From Lactuca virosa (lineage: Eukaryota; Streptophyta; Magnoliopsida; Asterales; Asteraceae), in contig CAKMRJ010005523.1 of assembly GCA_928212115.1 (NCBI GenBank), forward strand, positions 101,888,100 through 101,952,099: a DNA stretch of 64,000 bases, in the 5' to 3' direction. Shown piece by piece: positions 34,148 through 47,839 of this stretch. Position 1 is the first letter of the stretch; every line of letters begins with the position of its first letter. The position numbers and the translations under genes were made by a program. Below the pieces are notes generated by a model that searched no databases, had not been told where the DNA came from, and saw nothing but the letters and a program-made list of their open reading frames with translations.

Positions 34148-35066
34148 CATGCTTGGAGCATTGGACTGAGATATGATATTAGTTTTAGCAGTTAGATTAG
34201 TTTATTTCTGAAATTGTAACAAGGTAAATGTAATTGACTTTTTGGTGATTCAATGATAAAGTATTATATATGAGTTTGTTTATTGCTTTTGTCAATTGTT
34301 TATTATTGTGTTTCATATTTTGCATGTTTTACTTCCCGAATAATATGATTATTCAAACTCCACAGTCGCTCGTACTTTTGGAAGTAAGTAGTGAATTAAG
34401 ATTGTCATGAATTGGATTGCAGATTGTCTAAGGGAGTTAGACATAGCAATAGAATTGTTGCAATATTCATGAGTACTTAGAAATAGAGAGATTTGAGTAT
34501 TAGATAAACCCTCGCTCAGAGTATTACATCATTGAATTCATTTTGAGTAATACTGATACGATAATATCTTATAATCTTGAAATGGAGAAATATGAGTCTG
34601 TAATAACAAGTCGGTTATGCATTGGTGATGCCAAAACGCATCAGTAACTTGGTGTTATAATGTATTGTCATGTATGGTTTGACGAGTAAAAGATACAAGC
34701 ATATGAGTCAAATTTTATTCGTTCCTTTTTCCTAACGGGAAAATCGATATCTGTGGGCCCCTCGATGATTTGGTGTTGACTTATGTGATGGGCCGTGCCA
34801 GGGCTGAATTGATGTGTTTAATTAGAGGTCATATATCATCACAAATCAGAAATGAGGAAACATAGATTCTGACACAAGAGATTGATTACATTCCATGTCT
34901 TATTTCCGGGGATATCTTGCAGAACAAAGGATTATATGATCACTTAACTTAAGACACATAACTAACTGGGTCAGAGTTCGGCAGCAGCTTTTTAAAGCTA
35001 TAATTTGTTGGTCGATTTATAGGTCATACTAGTAATTATAGTTACATACTTATCCAATTGGGAGAT
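34148..35066 (+). other. Copia-T 3' noncoding region (copy 2)
   Basis: Equivalent to 453-1370, with the hairpin and invariant block at 34727-34771 and the polypurine tract ATTGGGAGAT just before 35067. It has no coding signal. Confidence 0.8.
34727..34771 (+). promoter_or_regulatory. Conserved hairpin plus invariant block (copy 2)
   Basis: Stem TTTTCC/GGAAAA followed by the block containing GATATCTGTGGGCCCCTCGA, as at 1031-1075. Confidence 0.55.
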
Positions 35067-35923
35067 TGTTGGACTTGGTGTCTAAGCCCATAACTATAAT
35101 TGGTATGTACTTAAGTTGATAGCAGCATAGTCCTTTTGGGTTGTCGTCAAACCTAGCAATTGGACAAGGAAATTATGAAAGCAGATAAATTAATTTATTA
35201 TAAGATTAATAAATTAATATAAATGATTTATTAATATGTTATGAAAATAATATATTAATTATAAATCATAATATTTAATTAATAGTTAGCCAGAAATTAA
35301 TTGGAATTATTTTTTGGGTTAATTGTATTAATTGTAAATTACAGGGACTAGTTTCCAATTATTAAATAGTTGGAAGGAATGTTCCAGAACCTCCTTAGAG
35401 GAAGTGGACGAAGTTCATAGGGGAAACCTTAATGAATTCGTCCAGGGCCTTGGATAAGGCTTTGGATTTGCTTAGGCCCTAAGCAGGGGAATCCTAGGGT
35501 TATCCCTTAAAACCTAGCTTTGGGGCTAAGTTACCTTGACTAATTAAGCAGCCTGCTAGCTCCTAATTCGGCCATCCTTTCCTTTGGAGAAACCCTGGCC
35601 AAAAATTGCATCTCTCCTCTTCTCTCTCTATAGTTTCCTTCTTGCTAGCTCTTGAGTGTCATTCCATTAGAGGCACGACAATTGTGGTGCTAGGCTTCCA
35701 AGAAGATTAAGATCTAAGGATTGTTAATTGTTTACTTTAACAATTGGAAGGTATGTAATTCTAAAACCCTTTCTAGTTATTATCAAAAACATCTTATTCC
35801 CTTAGGGTTCTTGTTTTGCAATTTAAAGTTATATGTTAAATAGTTAAAACATAGATCCAAACTAGTTTGCATGTGAACTTAGGAATTGTTTTTCTAGTTT
35901 ATTTGTTTTACCAAAACCCATCA
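35067..35923 (+). repeat. Copia-T 3' LTR (copy 2)
   Basis: TGTTGGACTT to about AAACCCATCA, 857 bp, near-identical to 1371-2230. This is the 3' LTR of the element whose pol forms the array. The matching 5' LTR is not in the window. Confidence 0.83.
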
Positions 35924-37702
35924 CAACTGTAGGCACACGTTCGTTCGGTTTCGAACACCAAGTGGGGGAGAACTAGTTATTCAGGGCGAGGGTGCTCAAC
36001 GCGGACCGACTCTTTGTTCAGCTGCGAGTGCTAGGAGATACCATCATCAGGGATGTTCGGGTTTTGTGGTTTACGTACTGGACACTAATATGGAGAGAAA
36101 GAGGACGGCTGAGGATGTGTTGGTTATTCAAGATTATTCAGATGTATTCCTGTGGAATTCCTAGATTTCCTCTAGAGAGGAAGGTGGAGTTCCCTATTGA
36201 TCTGAAACCAGGTGCGGCTCCAATAGCCAAAGCACCTTACCAGTTAACACCGCCGGAGATGAAGTAGTTTTCTATATAGCAGTGGGAGTTGTTATACAAG
36301 GGGTTTATTAGGACGAGTAGTTCATATAGGGAGCATCGATTTTTCTTGTGAAGAAGAAGAACGGCTCCCAAAGGTTGTACATCGATCAGCGGGAGATGAA
36401 CAAGCTAACAGTGAAGGACCGTTATCCACTCCCGAGGATTGACGATTAATTTAACCAGTTATAGGGTGCATCTTGGTTCGCTAAGATCGATTTACATTCA
36501 CACAACCATCAGACGAAATTCGGAGATGATGATGTACAAAATACTTCATTCAGGACTTGATATAGTCATTATGAGTTCATGGTGATGCCTTTCGTGCTCA
36601 CCAATGCCCTGGCCGTATTCGTGGATCTCATGAACCGCATGTGTAGAAGGACGCTACATCGTTCTATCATTGTATTTATTGATGAGATATTGGTCTATTC
36701 TAAAAACAGGAGCAAGTACGATCATATGATCATATGTGAGATGTTATGGAGACTCTGAGGAGAGAGAGGCTTTATGTCATGTTCTCTAAGTGAGAGTTTT
36801 GGTTTGCATGAGGTGTAGTTTTGGGGCACCTTGTCAATAAGAAGGGGATTTTAGTTGATACGGCCAAGATTGAGAGCCTGATGTAGCGGGAGTTTCCCAA
36901 GTCTCCATCTGAGATTCGGAGCTTCTTGGGTTTAGTAGCGCATTATCAGAGGTTCATCTAGAATTTATTTAGGATTGCAGTTCCGTTGACCAGGTTCACA
37001 AAGAAGACAGTTACTCTCTATTGGGGCCTGAGCAGCATGAGGCATTTGAGACATTGAGATAGAGGTTGTTCGAGGCTCCATTTTGACTCTTCTGGAGGGT
37101 ATAGGCGATTTCGTGTTATTGCGGATCTGATGCAGAAGGGTCGGGTTATTGCTTATGCTTCGAGGCAGCTGGAGAATCATGAGGCAAACTATCCCACCCA
37201 TGATTTGGAATTGGGGATTGTTGTTTTTGCCCTCAATATTTGATGACATTACATCTACGGGGTCTGTTGTACCATCTACACAGATCACAAGAGCTTGAGG
37301 TACTGATGGACCAGCCAAATCTAAATATGAGGCAATACAGGTGGTTGGATGGAGTGAACGATTATGATTACGATATCGTTTATCACCACGAAAAGGCCAT
37401 CTTGGTGGCTGATATGCTCATTTGCAAGGTGATGAGCGCACTTATTCAAGATCTATATTTGAGGATGACTGTGATTACATCATTATTGGAGCGGATTCCC
37501 GAGGCTCAAGTCGATGCCATGAAAGAGGAACACCGCAAGAGTGAGTGGATTGTGGGGTAGGTGTCCTCTTTTGATTATGACATTAGGGACTGTTGAACTT
37601 ACATCAGAGGATTTGTTGTTTGACCTACAACCCGATTATTGGTGGCCCTGCATGAAGCAAAATGTGGCTTGGTACGCGGAGATGTGTTTGACTTGTAGAA
37701 AA
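35924..37702 (+). pseudogene. Gypsy-1 pol: protease end, RT, RNase H (copy 2)
   Basis: Same content and same shared stops as 2231-4008. A one-base loss (CCTGTGGAATTCC) shifts the frame before PRFPLERKVEFPIDLKPGAA. The active site is again FIDE (GATGAG at 36681). A local scramble, AGTACGATCATATGATCATA, occurs near 36715. RNase H pieces NHEANYPTHDLEL and LMDQPNLNMRQ remain. It cannot encode a working enzyme. Confidence 0.9.
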
Positions 37703-38437
37703 TGGACGGGTTTTAACCCTAATCCGATCCAAACCCTTAATAATTATATGGGTTTGGAGCATAGTTTTTCATCCATTTACCCGTTAACGACCCGTACCTG
37801 CTAACACTTTTATTAAAAGGGTTGGGTATGGATCTTCATTAATCCACTCTGTTTATAACCCGTCCCGTATAAAATTTATAATTATAAATTTATTTTTTAA
37901 CCTAAGAGCTTACTTTTAATTCTAATCGAAAGTCCAAAGAGAAAAAGACCAAAGACTACACTATTTTTACATCGGAATTGATGACTCGATTTCTAGACTT
38001 TCAATATTCTAGCAAGAAAAATGATGTCATTTCATTTATATTTCATCAACCAAATAGTGATTTATCAATCGGAAGAAAGTTTAAAATTGTTATTCTCTAT
38101 CAATGCAATCGACGGTCAAAAACCAATCAGAAGTTACTACAAAAATAATTTTAATTCCAATCGAAAGTCCTCGAGTACGTAATGTGTTATTTAAATAAAC
38201 ATTTGTTTTATTTAATAAATGTTATTTTGAGGTTTAAGTAAAATGTGTTTGATTACTCAAAAAACTGACGGGTTACGGGGCGAATTTGGATATCTGTTGA
38301 TTCGACTGATATGGGTATGTGTTTGATTATTCAAAACCATGCGGTTACGAAACGGGTTTGGATTGGAATTTGAAATCCATTAAACGAGTTTGGATCAATA
38401 TTGATTTTCTTCAAACCTGCCCCATTTACAGGTCTAA
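37703..38437 (+). mobile_element. DNA transposon-like insert in Gypsy-1 pol (copy 2)
   Basis: Equivalent to 4009-4742, with the same position and imperfect GGGTT-rich inverted ends. It was therefore present before the block duplicated. Confidence 0.6.
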
Positions 38438-39562
38438 TCAGAGACTTCACGTAAAAATGGAGTCATTGGGTATTCCCATTCGGAAATGGGAAGAGATCAC
38501 GATGGACTTCATCACGAAGTTGACACTGACAGCACGGGGAGTGGATTCGATATGGATCTTCATGGATCGATTGACCAAGAGTGCGTACTTTATTCCCATT
38601 CATGAGAGCATCTCTGTGGAGAGGTTGGAAGACCTTTATATCTGAGAGTTTGTGGCACGAGATGGGGTTCCAGAATCAGTGGTCTCAGATCGGGATGAAC
38701 GCTTGACTTCCGGATTTTGGGGAAGAGATGTCATGAGGAGTTGGGGACTCGTCTGCACTTCAACACGACTGTTCATCAGCAGACTGATGGTCAGAGTGAG
38801 CGTACTATCCAGACTTTGGAGGATATGTTTCCGGCCTGTGTGCTGGATTTTGGCGGTTGTTGGGATACATATCTCCCATTAGCTGAGTTTTCTTAGAAAA
38901 ACAACTATCACACCAATATTGATCGACCTCCTTTTGAGATGCTCTACGGGAGGAAGTGTCGGATCCCTATTTGTTGGGGGAAGGTCGGTCAGGGAGTCAT
39001 GGGTAGCATGGAGGTTGTTGTCTGGACTACCAAGTTGATCCAGCAGGTGCACGAGAGACTGCAGACCATATAGAGTCGACAGAAGAACTATGAGGATAGG
39101 CGACGATCTGATTTGGAGTTTCAGGCCGTAGATACGGAACTCCTGAAGGTGTCACCTTGGAAGTTATAATCGGTTCAGGAAGCAGGGCAAGCTGGGCCCC
39201 AGATACATTCATTCTTTTAGGGTTATTGCCAGATGGGCCTGGTTGCATACCATTTGGAGCTGCCCGAAGAGCTCAGTCAGATCTAAAACACTTTTCACGT
39301 ATCTCAATTGCAAAATCGTTTAGTTGATGATTTTGTAGTGGTTCCTTTGGAGTACATTTATGTGGTTGAGCACCTGAATTACATAGAGAGGCCATTCGTG
39401 ATCCTCTATAGGAAGGAGAGGACCTTGCATAGTAAGGTTGTGAGCTTGGTGAAGGTGCAATGGCCACACCATAATGGATCTGAGTGGACATGGGAGCTTG
39501 AGGAAGGGATGTGGGATCAGTACCCAGAGTTGTTTGTGGCAATGGACTTCGATGAAGTCTGA
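38438..39562 (+). pseudogene. Gypsy-1 integrase and C-terminal domain (copy 2)
   Basis: Core from MESLGIPIRKWEEITMDF with the second D in VSDRDERLTSGFW and the glutamate in DGQSERTIQT. Unlike copy 1 there is a stop after LEDLYI (38643) and an extra G in TTTTGGGGAAG that shifts the frame. The C-terminal ORF 39308-39562 (VKVQWPHHNGSEWTWELEEG) ends DFDEV, two residues shorter than in copy 1. Confidence 0.9.
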
Positions 39563-39579
39563 TTCAATTGGGGGAGATT

Positions 39580-39633
39580 TGTAACACATGTGTTTCCAGG
39601 TATTTCATTCATGGCTCAATCTATATATATATA

Positions 39634-39718
<85 letters not shown>

Positions 39719-40659
39719 TATAATTTCAATCATTACACGGGGCATACCTTATGGGTACGATGTACGTAAACCTTTTTAAGAGGGGCGTAGGTTTCGTCAA
39801 ATATGTTGGGCGTACTGATGAGTACGTTGGGCATACTCGTTCAGACTCCAAACCCTAAATTGAGGGTTGAACCCCTATTGAAAGGACCTTATGACCCCTA
39901 AGCCTCTCTTATCACCATCCTCCATCCACTTGAGTTTAAAGATAGAAACTGTAGTTCCTTAGAGCAATTTAAGATTCTTTTTGGTGTGTTTTAGTGTACC
40001 TTGAAGAAGGAGAAGATTGAGCTTGAAGAGTTGTTGAAGCCAAGCTCGTGGATCAAGAATATCTATTGCATTTCTCAACTTCAGAAGGTATAAAGTTCGA
40101 AGGTACTAATATCGGACCACAATATTATGTTTGTAGGATGATATTTTTCTTTGTGACACTTACTTATATGACTGTATATGCTTGTTATCTTTGTGACTCT
40201 TGCTGACATGATTGTATTCTTAGCTTCAAGGGGTGAAATAGACCCAATAACAGTTGAAAGGTACTGACAGGGGTGTGAAATAGATCAATCCATACCAGTT
40301 GAAAGATACCAAATGGGGGAGAAATAGACCCAATACTAGTTGAAAGATACTGAAGGGGGTGAAATAGACCCGGTTTATTTTCGAGTTGTAATGTATGTTT
40401 GGTATGGGGTATTTTTGGGAACTCACTAAGCTTTGTGGTTACAATTTTATGATTATGGTTTCAAGTTATTCAAGTTCAAAAGGGAAGGGCCCAACATGAT
40501 CGCACAACATCCACTAGCATTCTGCATTTTATGACATGATTTTTTCTCTGATAACTATTTTATACATTGTCACATTTTGATAGATTAGAAATGAATGAAT
40601 GATGTTCCTGTTGGTTTATAAAAATTTAATTTGTACATAGTAATTTTTAGGAAGTTACA
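39580..40659 (+). repeat. Gypsy-1 3' LTR (copy 2)
   Basis: TGTAACACATGTG to AGGAAGTTACA, 1080 bp; equivalent to 5888-6957. Confidence 0.85.
39622..39717. repeat. Interrupted (TA)n microsatellite
   Basis: TA tract with CT and AATA/TATT breaks; the copy 1 counterpart is pure TA. Confidence 0.97.
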
Positions 40660-40743
40660 TTCGGGCAGGATCGACTAGGGTGGTAGAGGAAGTAGTAAGG
40701 AATGATTTTGAGGATGAAATGTAATTTAAGTGGGGAAGAGTTA
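40660..40743 (+). pseudogene. Scrap of Gypsy-2 pol end and PPT (copy 2)
   Basis: Same 84 bases as 6958-7041, ending in the AAGTGGGGAAGAG purine tract. Confidence 0.65.
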
Positions 40744-42638
40744 TGACATCCTGTTTCGGGATATTTCTTAATTCATGGTTTGTGACCGTAATTCGACCAT
40801 GTAAAGACCTTAGGTTTCAAGGGAATCGAGTTTAGACTCTATTGGATGCTGATGGTGTTGGATAATAGATTTAAACTTTGGATTGTTAGTTGGAAGCCGA
40901 GGGGGTAAAATGGGAAACGTAATGTTTCGGGCTTCTTGCATAAATTAAGGATTTTAGTTAGAGAATTTTTTTATTCATAAATAACTAGATAGAGTTGTAG
41001 GGATCGTCGATACCTTGCATGGATATAAATATCATTGAAAACAGAGTTGAAAAAAAGAAGTTATGTTTGTTTGAAGTTAGGATAACGGGAGTTTGGTAGT
41101 ATGCATGGCAAACAAACAAAGATGTATGTAGTGTATCTGTATGTAAATACACTAAAAACCCTAATTCTTGTGTTTTGAGCCCCATTTAAGGTCTCTAACC
41201 CCTTAGGGGTCATTCCTATCATTAGGATCCACCCTCTTGAGCCTCTAACTCAAACCCTAGCCTCCTTTCACTTATTTTGATCCTTGGCATCATTTATGAG
41301 CTTATTTCCCCATTAGAAGGGTGAAATCTTGAAGAACAAGGTACTGGCAAAGTGTATGGAAGAAGGGTTCAAGAATAGATCTAGCAAGTTTGCCTCATTT
41401 ATGGAGCATTGAAGGTAAAAAGCTTCAAACTTGCTCATTGTTTTCATAGATCTACTTATTTGTCATATTTTCCACTTTTTGGTCCTTTTTGTGCATAAAG
41501 TTTAGATCTTGAAAGTGTGTGACCTTGTTATCAATAAAGTGGGAAACTATATGCATCTAAACATCGTAATGATTCATATATGAAGGTTGGAGACTTAGAC
41601 TTAATGGATTAAGAATACAAAGATATGTTTTTGGTCCCTTGAGGATGATGAAAGTCTAGATCTTGGTTACTTGGGCCATCCTAATGGATAAAGTTGTAAA
41701 CTTTATCTATTATGGATCTATTAGAAACCTGATTTGAGTATTGGACGGTTAGCCTTTGAGCATTAAGTGCTTAATATGAAAACTGGCAAAAGAGGCAGCA
41801 CATGTGGTGTAATCTGGGCTACGCCCAACGTAGCTTGGTTTTCACACTCTTTTTTCTTGCTAAGGCTTTATGTCCATCATAGAGCTAAGAGTATGTAGCG
41901 CGTAGGTCAATAGAAGGTTTACTGTTGAATTTTGGACCAACTGATTTTTGGACAACTGTGATGGGTTTAAGACTTAGAAGGGGAAAAACGGTCTTTTGCC
42001 CAAATAAGCGTTATCCCTATTATTTTTTGACCAGTTAAGTTGGAAATTTTCCTTTATTTTTAATCAGGGTTGTCTTGCTTATGTTTAGAGTGAGGAGCTT
42101 TTGATAGCAGCAGCTCGAGTGTGTTTTACCCGGCTATCGATTGAGGTGAGTCTTCTTACAGTGTTTGGCGGGTCAAAGGCACCAACGACGACCTATTGAT
42201 TATTGTTTATAGGATGCTTGCTTCTTGTGTGACTCTTGCATAAATTGTATTTGTTTGTACGTATATCGAGCAGGGCCTAATGTTTGCATAGGCAGGACTA
42301 ATTTGTTGGGCGGGGCCCATCGCATGTTACTGACAGATCTCGCAGGGCTAAATGTCAGGCGAGGCCCATTGTATGTATGGTATGTGCTATTTTGGGGAAC
42401 ATACTAAGTTGTGCTGTTACGGTTTATGTTTAAATTTTTTAGGTACTTTTTGTTCCAAAGGGAAGAGCTCAACGTGATTGCATGGCATCCACCGGTGTTC
42501 TGCATTTTCTGATTCGATTTGCACTCTGATAACTATTAATACTATTTTATACATGATGGCTTTTGGAAATGAATGAATAAATGGTTGATTTTTTCGGTTA
42601 AAAAATAAAATTTTTACTTAGAATTTTGGGACGTTACA
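40744..42638 (+). repeat. Gypsy-2 3' LTR (copy 2)
   Basis: TGACATCCTGTTTCGGG to GGGACGTTACA, 1895 bp. The region at 41085-41160 differs from copy 1 by several clustered indels. Confidence 0.75.
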
Positions 42639-42884
42639 GCTTCCAAAGTTCCTTAAGGATTCCTTGGGATCCTAAACAACCCGATAGAGATCGCTAATGA
42701 TCCTTTCAAATATTCTACTACAAGAAAACTGATTATGGAAAAGAAACTAATTGAGAAAAAAGAGGTAATAGAGTGGGGAGGAACATTAAGAAGCCATTTT
42801 AAGGCTGATCATGTAAGATTCGATCTGAATCCCTAGCATAAATAGGCTTCTTTTAAGTATGGTGGAAAAGGATTGAGCTCCATT
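42639..42884 (-). pseudogene. Probable Gypsy-5 gag remnant (copy 2)
   Basis: Equivalent to 8925-9169. No clear ORF; assigned by position between the Gypsy-2 LTR and the microsatellite. Confidence 0.35.
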
Positions 42885-42904
42885 CTCTTCTCTCTCTCTC
42901 TCTC

Positions 42905-42993
<89 letters not shown>
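42885..42993. repeat. (TC)n(TA)n compound microsatellite (copy 2)
   Basis: TC tract with two TTC interruptions, then about 85 bases of TA. Confidence 0.97.
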
Positions 42994-42998
<5 letters not shown>

Positions 42999-43762
42999 TG
43001 TGCAATCTGTTCTTCATGATACGTGGTTCCATCGTAAGGTTTCATGTTAGGAGTCAGGAAGCGCTTTGGAAATTTAGTGTCGACTATCGAGGGATAGATC
43101 TGGAGATCATGTGACTGGCGGGGATGCTTCTAGTATAGGTTAGACCACCCCGGGTACGCTTAAGATCATTTTTCTTAGTTGTTGGAGCTTTTAGGCACGA
43201 CGACTAGACTTCCTGCATCAAGATCCATAGAGTTAATATTAATAGTGTTACTATTAAAGAAGTTATAGATATTTCTATTATTAGGTGTATTGAAGGTCTC
43301 ATCAAGATCCTGGGTCACAAGAGTTTGGATGTTTCGGATCGCTCCCCTAGTTGGGGGTAGCAATGGACACTGGAGTTTTTGATTCCGGACGTTTTCCTAG
43401 GGATCATGTAGTGTCGAAGTTCAAGATCATTGGTTGCAAGATTGAGGGTGTCGCCTCCTGGGGTTTACGACTCTCCGCCCTTATCATGTCCACTTCCTTA
43501 AGCAGTTTCCTATTGTCTTCCTGTTGATGAAGCACCTGTTGCATCAACATCTTCATCATGGAAAAGAGTTTGTTATTAGAGACCGAGGCAAGAGGATCTT
43601 GGGATTCCAGGGATCCTGGAACGACCGGAGGGATGTTCTTCTTCGGCACATCGAAAGTTTTCCTCTGACCAGGGAGTCCACATGGAGGATATGGAAGATT
43701 TTTCGAAGGAAAGAGGGAACATAGGAAGAAGAAAGGGTCAGTTGTGTAGATATGATTTTCAA
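42994..43762 (-). pseudogene. Gypsy-5 (Tat-like) gag, 5' part (copy 2)
   Basis: The same gag as 9275-10049. Here the start ORF (43762-43556) shifts frame after the SSYVPS segment, and the MMKMLMQQVLHQQEDNRKLL part is in a second frame (43649-43404). A further ORF, 43363-43175, shows GAIRNIQTLVTQDLDETFNT. The FLTPNMKPYDGTTYHEEQ segment is at 43045-43000. It is non-functional. Confidence 0.75.
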
Positions 43763-43785
43763 GGACTATAAACTACACGACACAA

Positions 43786-43799
43786 CGGTGGGCGCCAAA
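43786..43799 (-). other. Primer-binding site of Gypsy-5 (copy 2)
   Basis: TTTGGCGCCCACCG on the - strand, as at 10073-10086. Confidence 0.75.
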
Positions 43800-43800
43800 T

Positions 43801-44093
43801 TGTTGTGGTCAAAAATCAATCAAATGAATATCAAACAAAGTGAATGAGAGGTTGTGGTGTTGTAGTTGAAGTGATTATTGAATTGAGAACTAAATTACAC
43901 CAGTGTTTTACAAGTTAAGCCCTCGATCCTTGATATGATCTCCAACACAAAACCTTTGGACGTGATAATGATCGCACGCATTGTTTAATTGTATTGATCA
44001 AAATGTGAATTACAAAATTTTAAGTATGAAAATGAGTACAAATGTTGCATTCAGTCTAATTGTGTGTAGAGTGCGTTGTACATGCATATTTAT
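43801..44093 (-). repeat. Gypsy-5 5' LTR, truncated (copy 2)
   Basis: Equivalent to 10088-10380, cut by the Gypsy-3 LTR end at 44094. Confidence 0.6.
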
Positions 44094-44429
44094 TGTCACA
44101 CCCCGCAAAAGCGTAAACGTAAGATATGACAGCGATAAGGGTTTCATTGCAAAAGATAAAGATAATCACCATAGTAGTAGTTAAAAGTTTTCAACCCAAA
44201 TTTTAATCAAAACAAAATACAAGTTTCCCAAAATAACATTGTTCAAAAGTTGACTTCACAAAATAACTTCCACATGATGTAGCATGCTCTATGATGATGA
44301 ATCTTTAAATCCACTTACTAATTATTTCCTGAAAAAGCATGTAAAACGAGTGTCAACTATGAAAATAGTTGGTGAGTTCACAGGTTTATTTAAATCAAGA
44401 TTTGGTATAAAATTTCCATAAATACAAGT

Positions 44430-44528
44430 ACATTGCTTTAATGAGAAACAAAGTTCATTGCTATAATGAGAAACAAAGTTCATTGCTATAATGAGAAACA
44501 AAGTTCATTGCTGTAATGTGAAACAAGT
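44430..44528. repeat. 25-bp tandem repeat, four units (copy 2)
   Basis: Same CATTGCTATAATGAGAAACA units as at 10716-10815. Confidence 0.92.
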
Positions 44529-47500
44529 TTGTATGTATATGAGCAAATAATGAGTTCACAACCAAGCGTATGACTGATACCCTATCAAGATCTATGCTTA
44601 TTGTTCCATAGATTATATGGTATCATGCACCCCAACAATCAGGCGAGTGAGGAGTTGTCAATTCCTAATAGCGCTATCCATAATGACCATTGGCTCAAAG
44701 AGTTAATGGTTGGAGTAAAGTGTAAGGGAAGGGACTTAAGACGGTAACGCATCGTGTTTCAAATTGCATAAACATACATAGCAAAATATAGCAATCAAGT
44801 CTGATACAATTCAATTTAAATGCAATGAATAATAAATAGCTTTTCGGACACGCTTTTCCACCTCGAAACATAAAAACCGAAAATAGGGGGAGTCTTGAAT
44901 ACTCATAATGTTTCAAGTTGTTACAAGTGGTGCCTCGAAATACACCAATGCCTTACTACCGGGATCGTATGACATCAAACACACGCTAGTGAGTTTCTAT
45001 ATCGAAATCTAATGCTAATATACTAAATTCTACTTATAGAGAAATGCCAAATTTTGTTCTAATATTCGTTTTATATTAATTGGTAACAATTTTTCTGAAA
45101 TAATTAAGACAATTTTGGATATCAATTTTTCAAGATTTTTGCTAATATTAATTGAGGGTATTTCAACACATTTAAAGGTGTTTGAAACTAAAAAATCCAA
45201 AATATTATCAAAAAGTTTTCAAAATTCTCAAACTTTACATTTTCATTCAAATATAGTACAAGTCTTCTAGAAAATTTCCCTGAATTTTTGATGTGATTAG
45301 CAGTTTTCCAAATTCTCAAGCCTTCATATCAATATAAATTCGTGAAAAATAGCATTCAGATTATAAAAATTCCCAAACTTTTTATAACACTGCCATTAAA
45401 CATACGTAAGCTGGAAAAAATATAAAAATGGATTTCTAAATAGTTTAACCCGATTTTATGATTTTTGTGTGAATTTATTATAACAAAATGGAGATAAATA
45501 GAAAACACTTTCCAAAATTACCAAAAAATTTTGTGACACTATTATAATTATTAATTGGTGAATAATTATTAAATAGTTTGGCTATTTTTCAATTCGTTTG
45601 GCTATTTTTCTTAGTTTTATTCTCCTGAATAATCATTAATTGGTGAATAATTATTAAACAGTTAAAGTAAATTACCAAAAAAAAATTAAACTTGCATTAC
45701 ATAACCTGGGAAAAATACCAAAGCCTATTTTTATATACTGGAGTCCGATTTTGTGGATTTAAGTGCATTTAATCTTAGAAAAATACAAGAAAAATAGAAT
45801 ACAGAAGAGAAAAATCATCCAAATTTTATTTATCATCCTAATATTTTATAAGATTTTCTGGTAAATTTGTATGAATTTTGGTTGAGTAGAACTATTTTTT
45901 CCTGTTATTAGTCCATTATAAATACAAAAATCGTTGAAAAATAGGTATGCATTATGAAAAATTCCAAAAATATTTTTCTGGGTATTCCACATTATGTAGG
46001 ATCTGCGAAATTTAATAAATAACCTTTTCACATTCCCTAATGTGGTGTTATGATTTATTGGAACTAAACAAAAAGAATTTCGCTAGGAGTTATAGACCTC
46101 AGAAAGTATTTTTCGCTAGGATTTATAGACCTCAGAAAGTATTTTAAATGAATTATGGCCTTGTTTTCTTGTAACAGTTTTAATAAATCAAAGAAATGAT
46201 AAAAACCCTTGGAATTTTTCAGATCCTCTTATTATCTTACTGGGATTCTGAGGAAATTTTGTTTTGAATAGAAAAGGATATTAAGAATTTTTTATGAATA
46301 AAATCATTTACATGCACTATTAACAATGTACTCCGATCATCAAGCTCTTTAACCGGATGTACATCACATGTATCATGATTTTAAGACCATGCATGGACAT
46401 ATTTTGTTCGTAGTGATGTTTTCAAAGGAAAAACTTGAATGCCTAAGCTATATAACCTTTAAAACTTGTAAAAATCCGTATTTTAGGGTTTGACATAGGT
46501 TTTGGTCCTTGGATTTCACCATCAAAAAATATGCATATTGTTCTTGGGTGAAACCCTACCACCATCATCATCAAACTCGACATTCATAGCTATGCTCATG
46601 AATGTTCATAAAGAAGGGTGTAGGAGAAGGAGAACTGTAAGAAAAAGCTTTAAAACTAGAAAGAAAAGTGAGGGAGATTGAAGGATTTTCGTGATTACCT
46701 CGAAGAACAACCCTAGAAGATGAAGATTTGAAAGGTTGAGAGCTGTTCTTGGCTAGATAATTTTGTGGGTTTTGAGAGAGAAAGAGAGAGTTTGAGTGTT
46801 GTAAAGGGTGGACTGTGAGAGAGAGTGAAGAAAGGGATATGAAGTGAAGAAAGGAATTAATGAGTGAAAGTTTTAGGGAAAAGAGAGCATGGGAGAGAGG
46901 GTGGCAGATTTTATGAGTATAAGGGAGGCCCTCTCTCTCCTAAATCAAACTAAATAAATTTCTCTTCAATTTTATAAAACCCTAATTTTTATAAAAAGGC
47001 TTCTTGATTTATTAAAAATCTTTGTTTTTAACTAATAAATTATGATTATTGTGACAACCCGAAATTTTCATTTGTATAAACTCCGTAGTCAAGCACTTCA
47101 AATGATACTCAAATTCATTTCAGTACATTTCTGGCCGGTTTTAAGTTCGTTTGGGTGTTTTTATTTTAATTTCGTCAAACGAATAAATAAATGGAAGTAC
47201 CTTTTAGGAGTGTTGTACAACAAATAAACATTTAGCACCTTGACTAGGTGTTTACGGCCAAACAAGTGGAGTTTGGGCCGTAAACTCCTCTTTGATCAAG
47301 AACTCATGAATATAGCATGAGTTTACTCTTCATTCCCCCATTTCTCACTTCCTAGCTCAAGAACACCCACCATTCTCTCTCAACTATCATGAGATCATCT
47401 TCCAAATCTTCCAAAAATGTAAGTTTTTCTTCACTTGTTTTGTTGTTATAACACCTTATCTAGTGTTTATACATCATTTTATCCATGAATTCTTCATTTC

Positions 47501-47811
47501 TACTTAGATCTTCAAGTGTTCTTCAAAACACCAAGAACACACACTAGTGTTCTTGGCCCTTAAACACTCTTACAAGCTCCTATAAGTAAGTACACTCTTC
47601 CTAACTAGTTACGTGCTTAGAATACTTGCTAAACCATTGAAGAACATCAAAAACCCTCAAGAATTTGTATTTATAGTCAAGGGATATCCTTGAACCGTAA
47701 ACACCATCAAGTGGTGTTTAAGTGCCACTAACACCTTGTAGGGTTTGGATATTGGACTAGAACCTTGCATGCATGAGCTAGAAACCCCAAATCACGAAAT
47801 GGTTGGAGTGA

Positions 47812-47839
47812 CCATGAGTTTACGGCCGTAAACTCATGG
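47812..47839. repeat. 28-bp perfect palindrome (copy 2)
   Basis: GAGTTTACGGCCGTAAACTC with four more complementary bases on each side; neighbours are TTTATGACCGTAAAC and TTTACGACCGTAAAC. Confidence 0.9.
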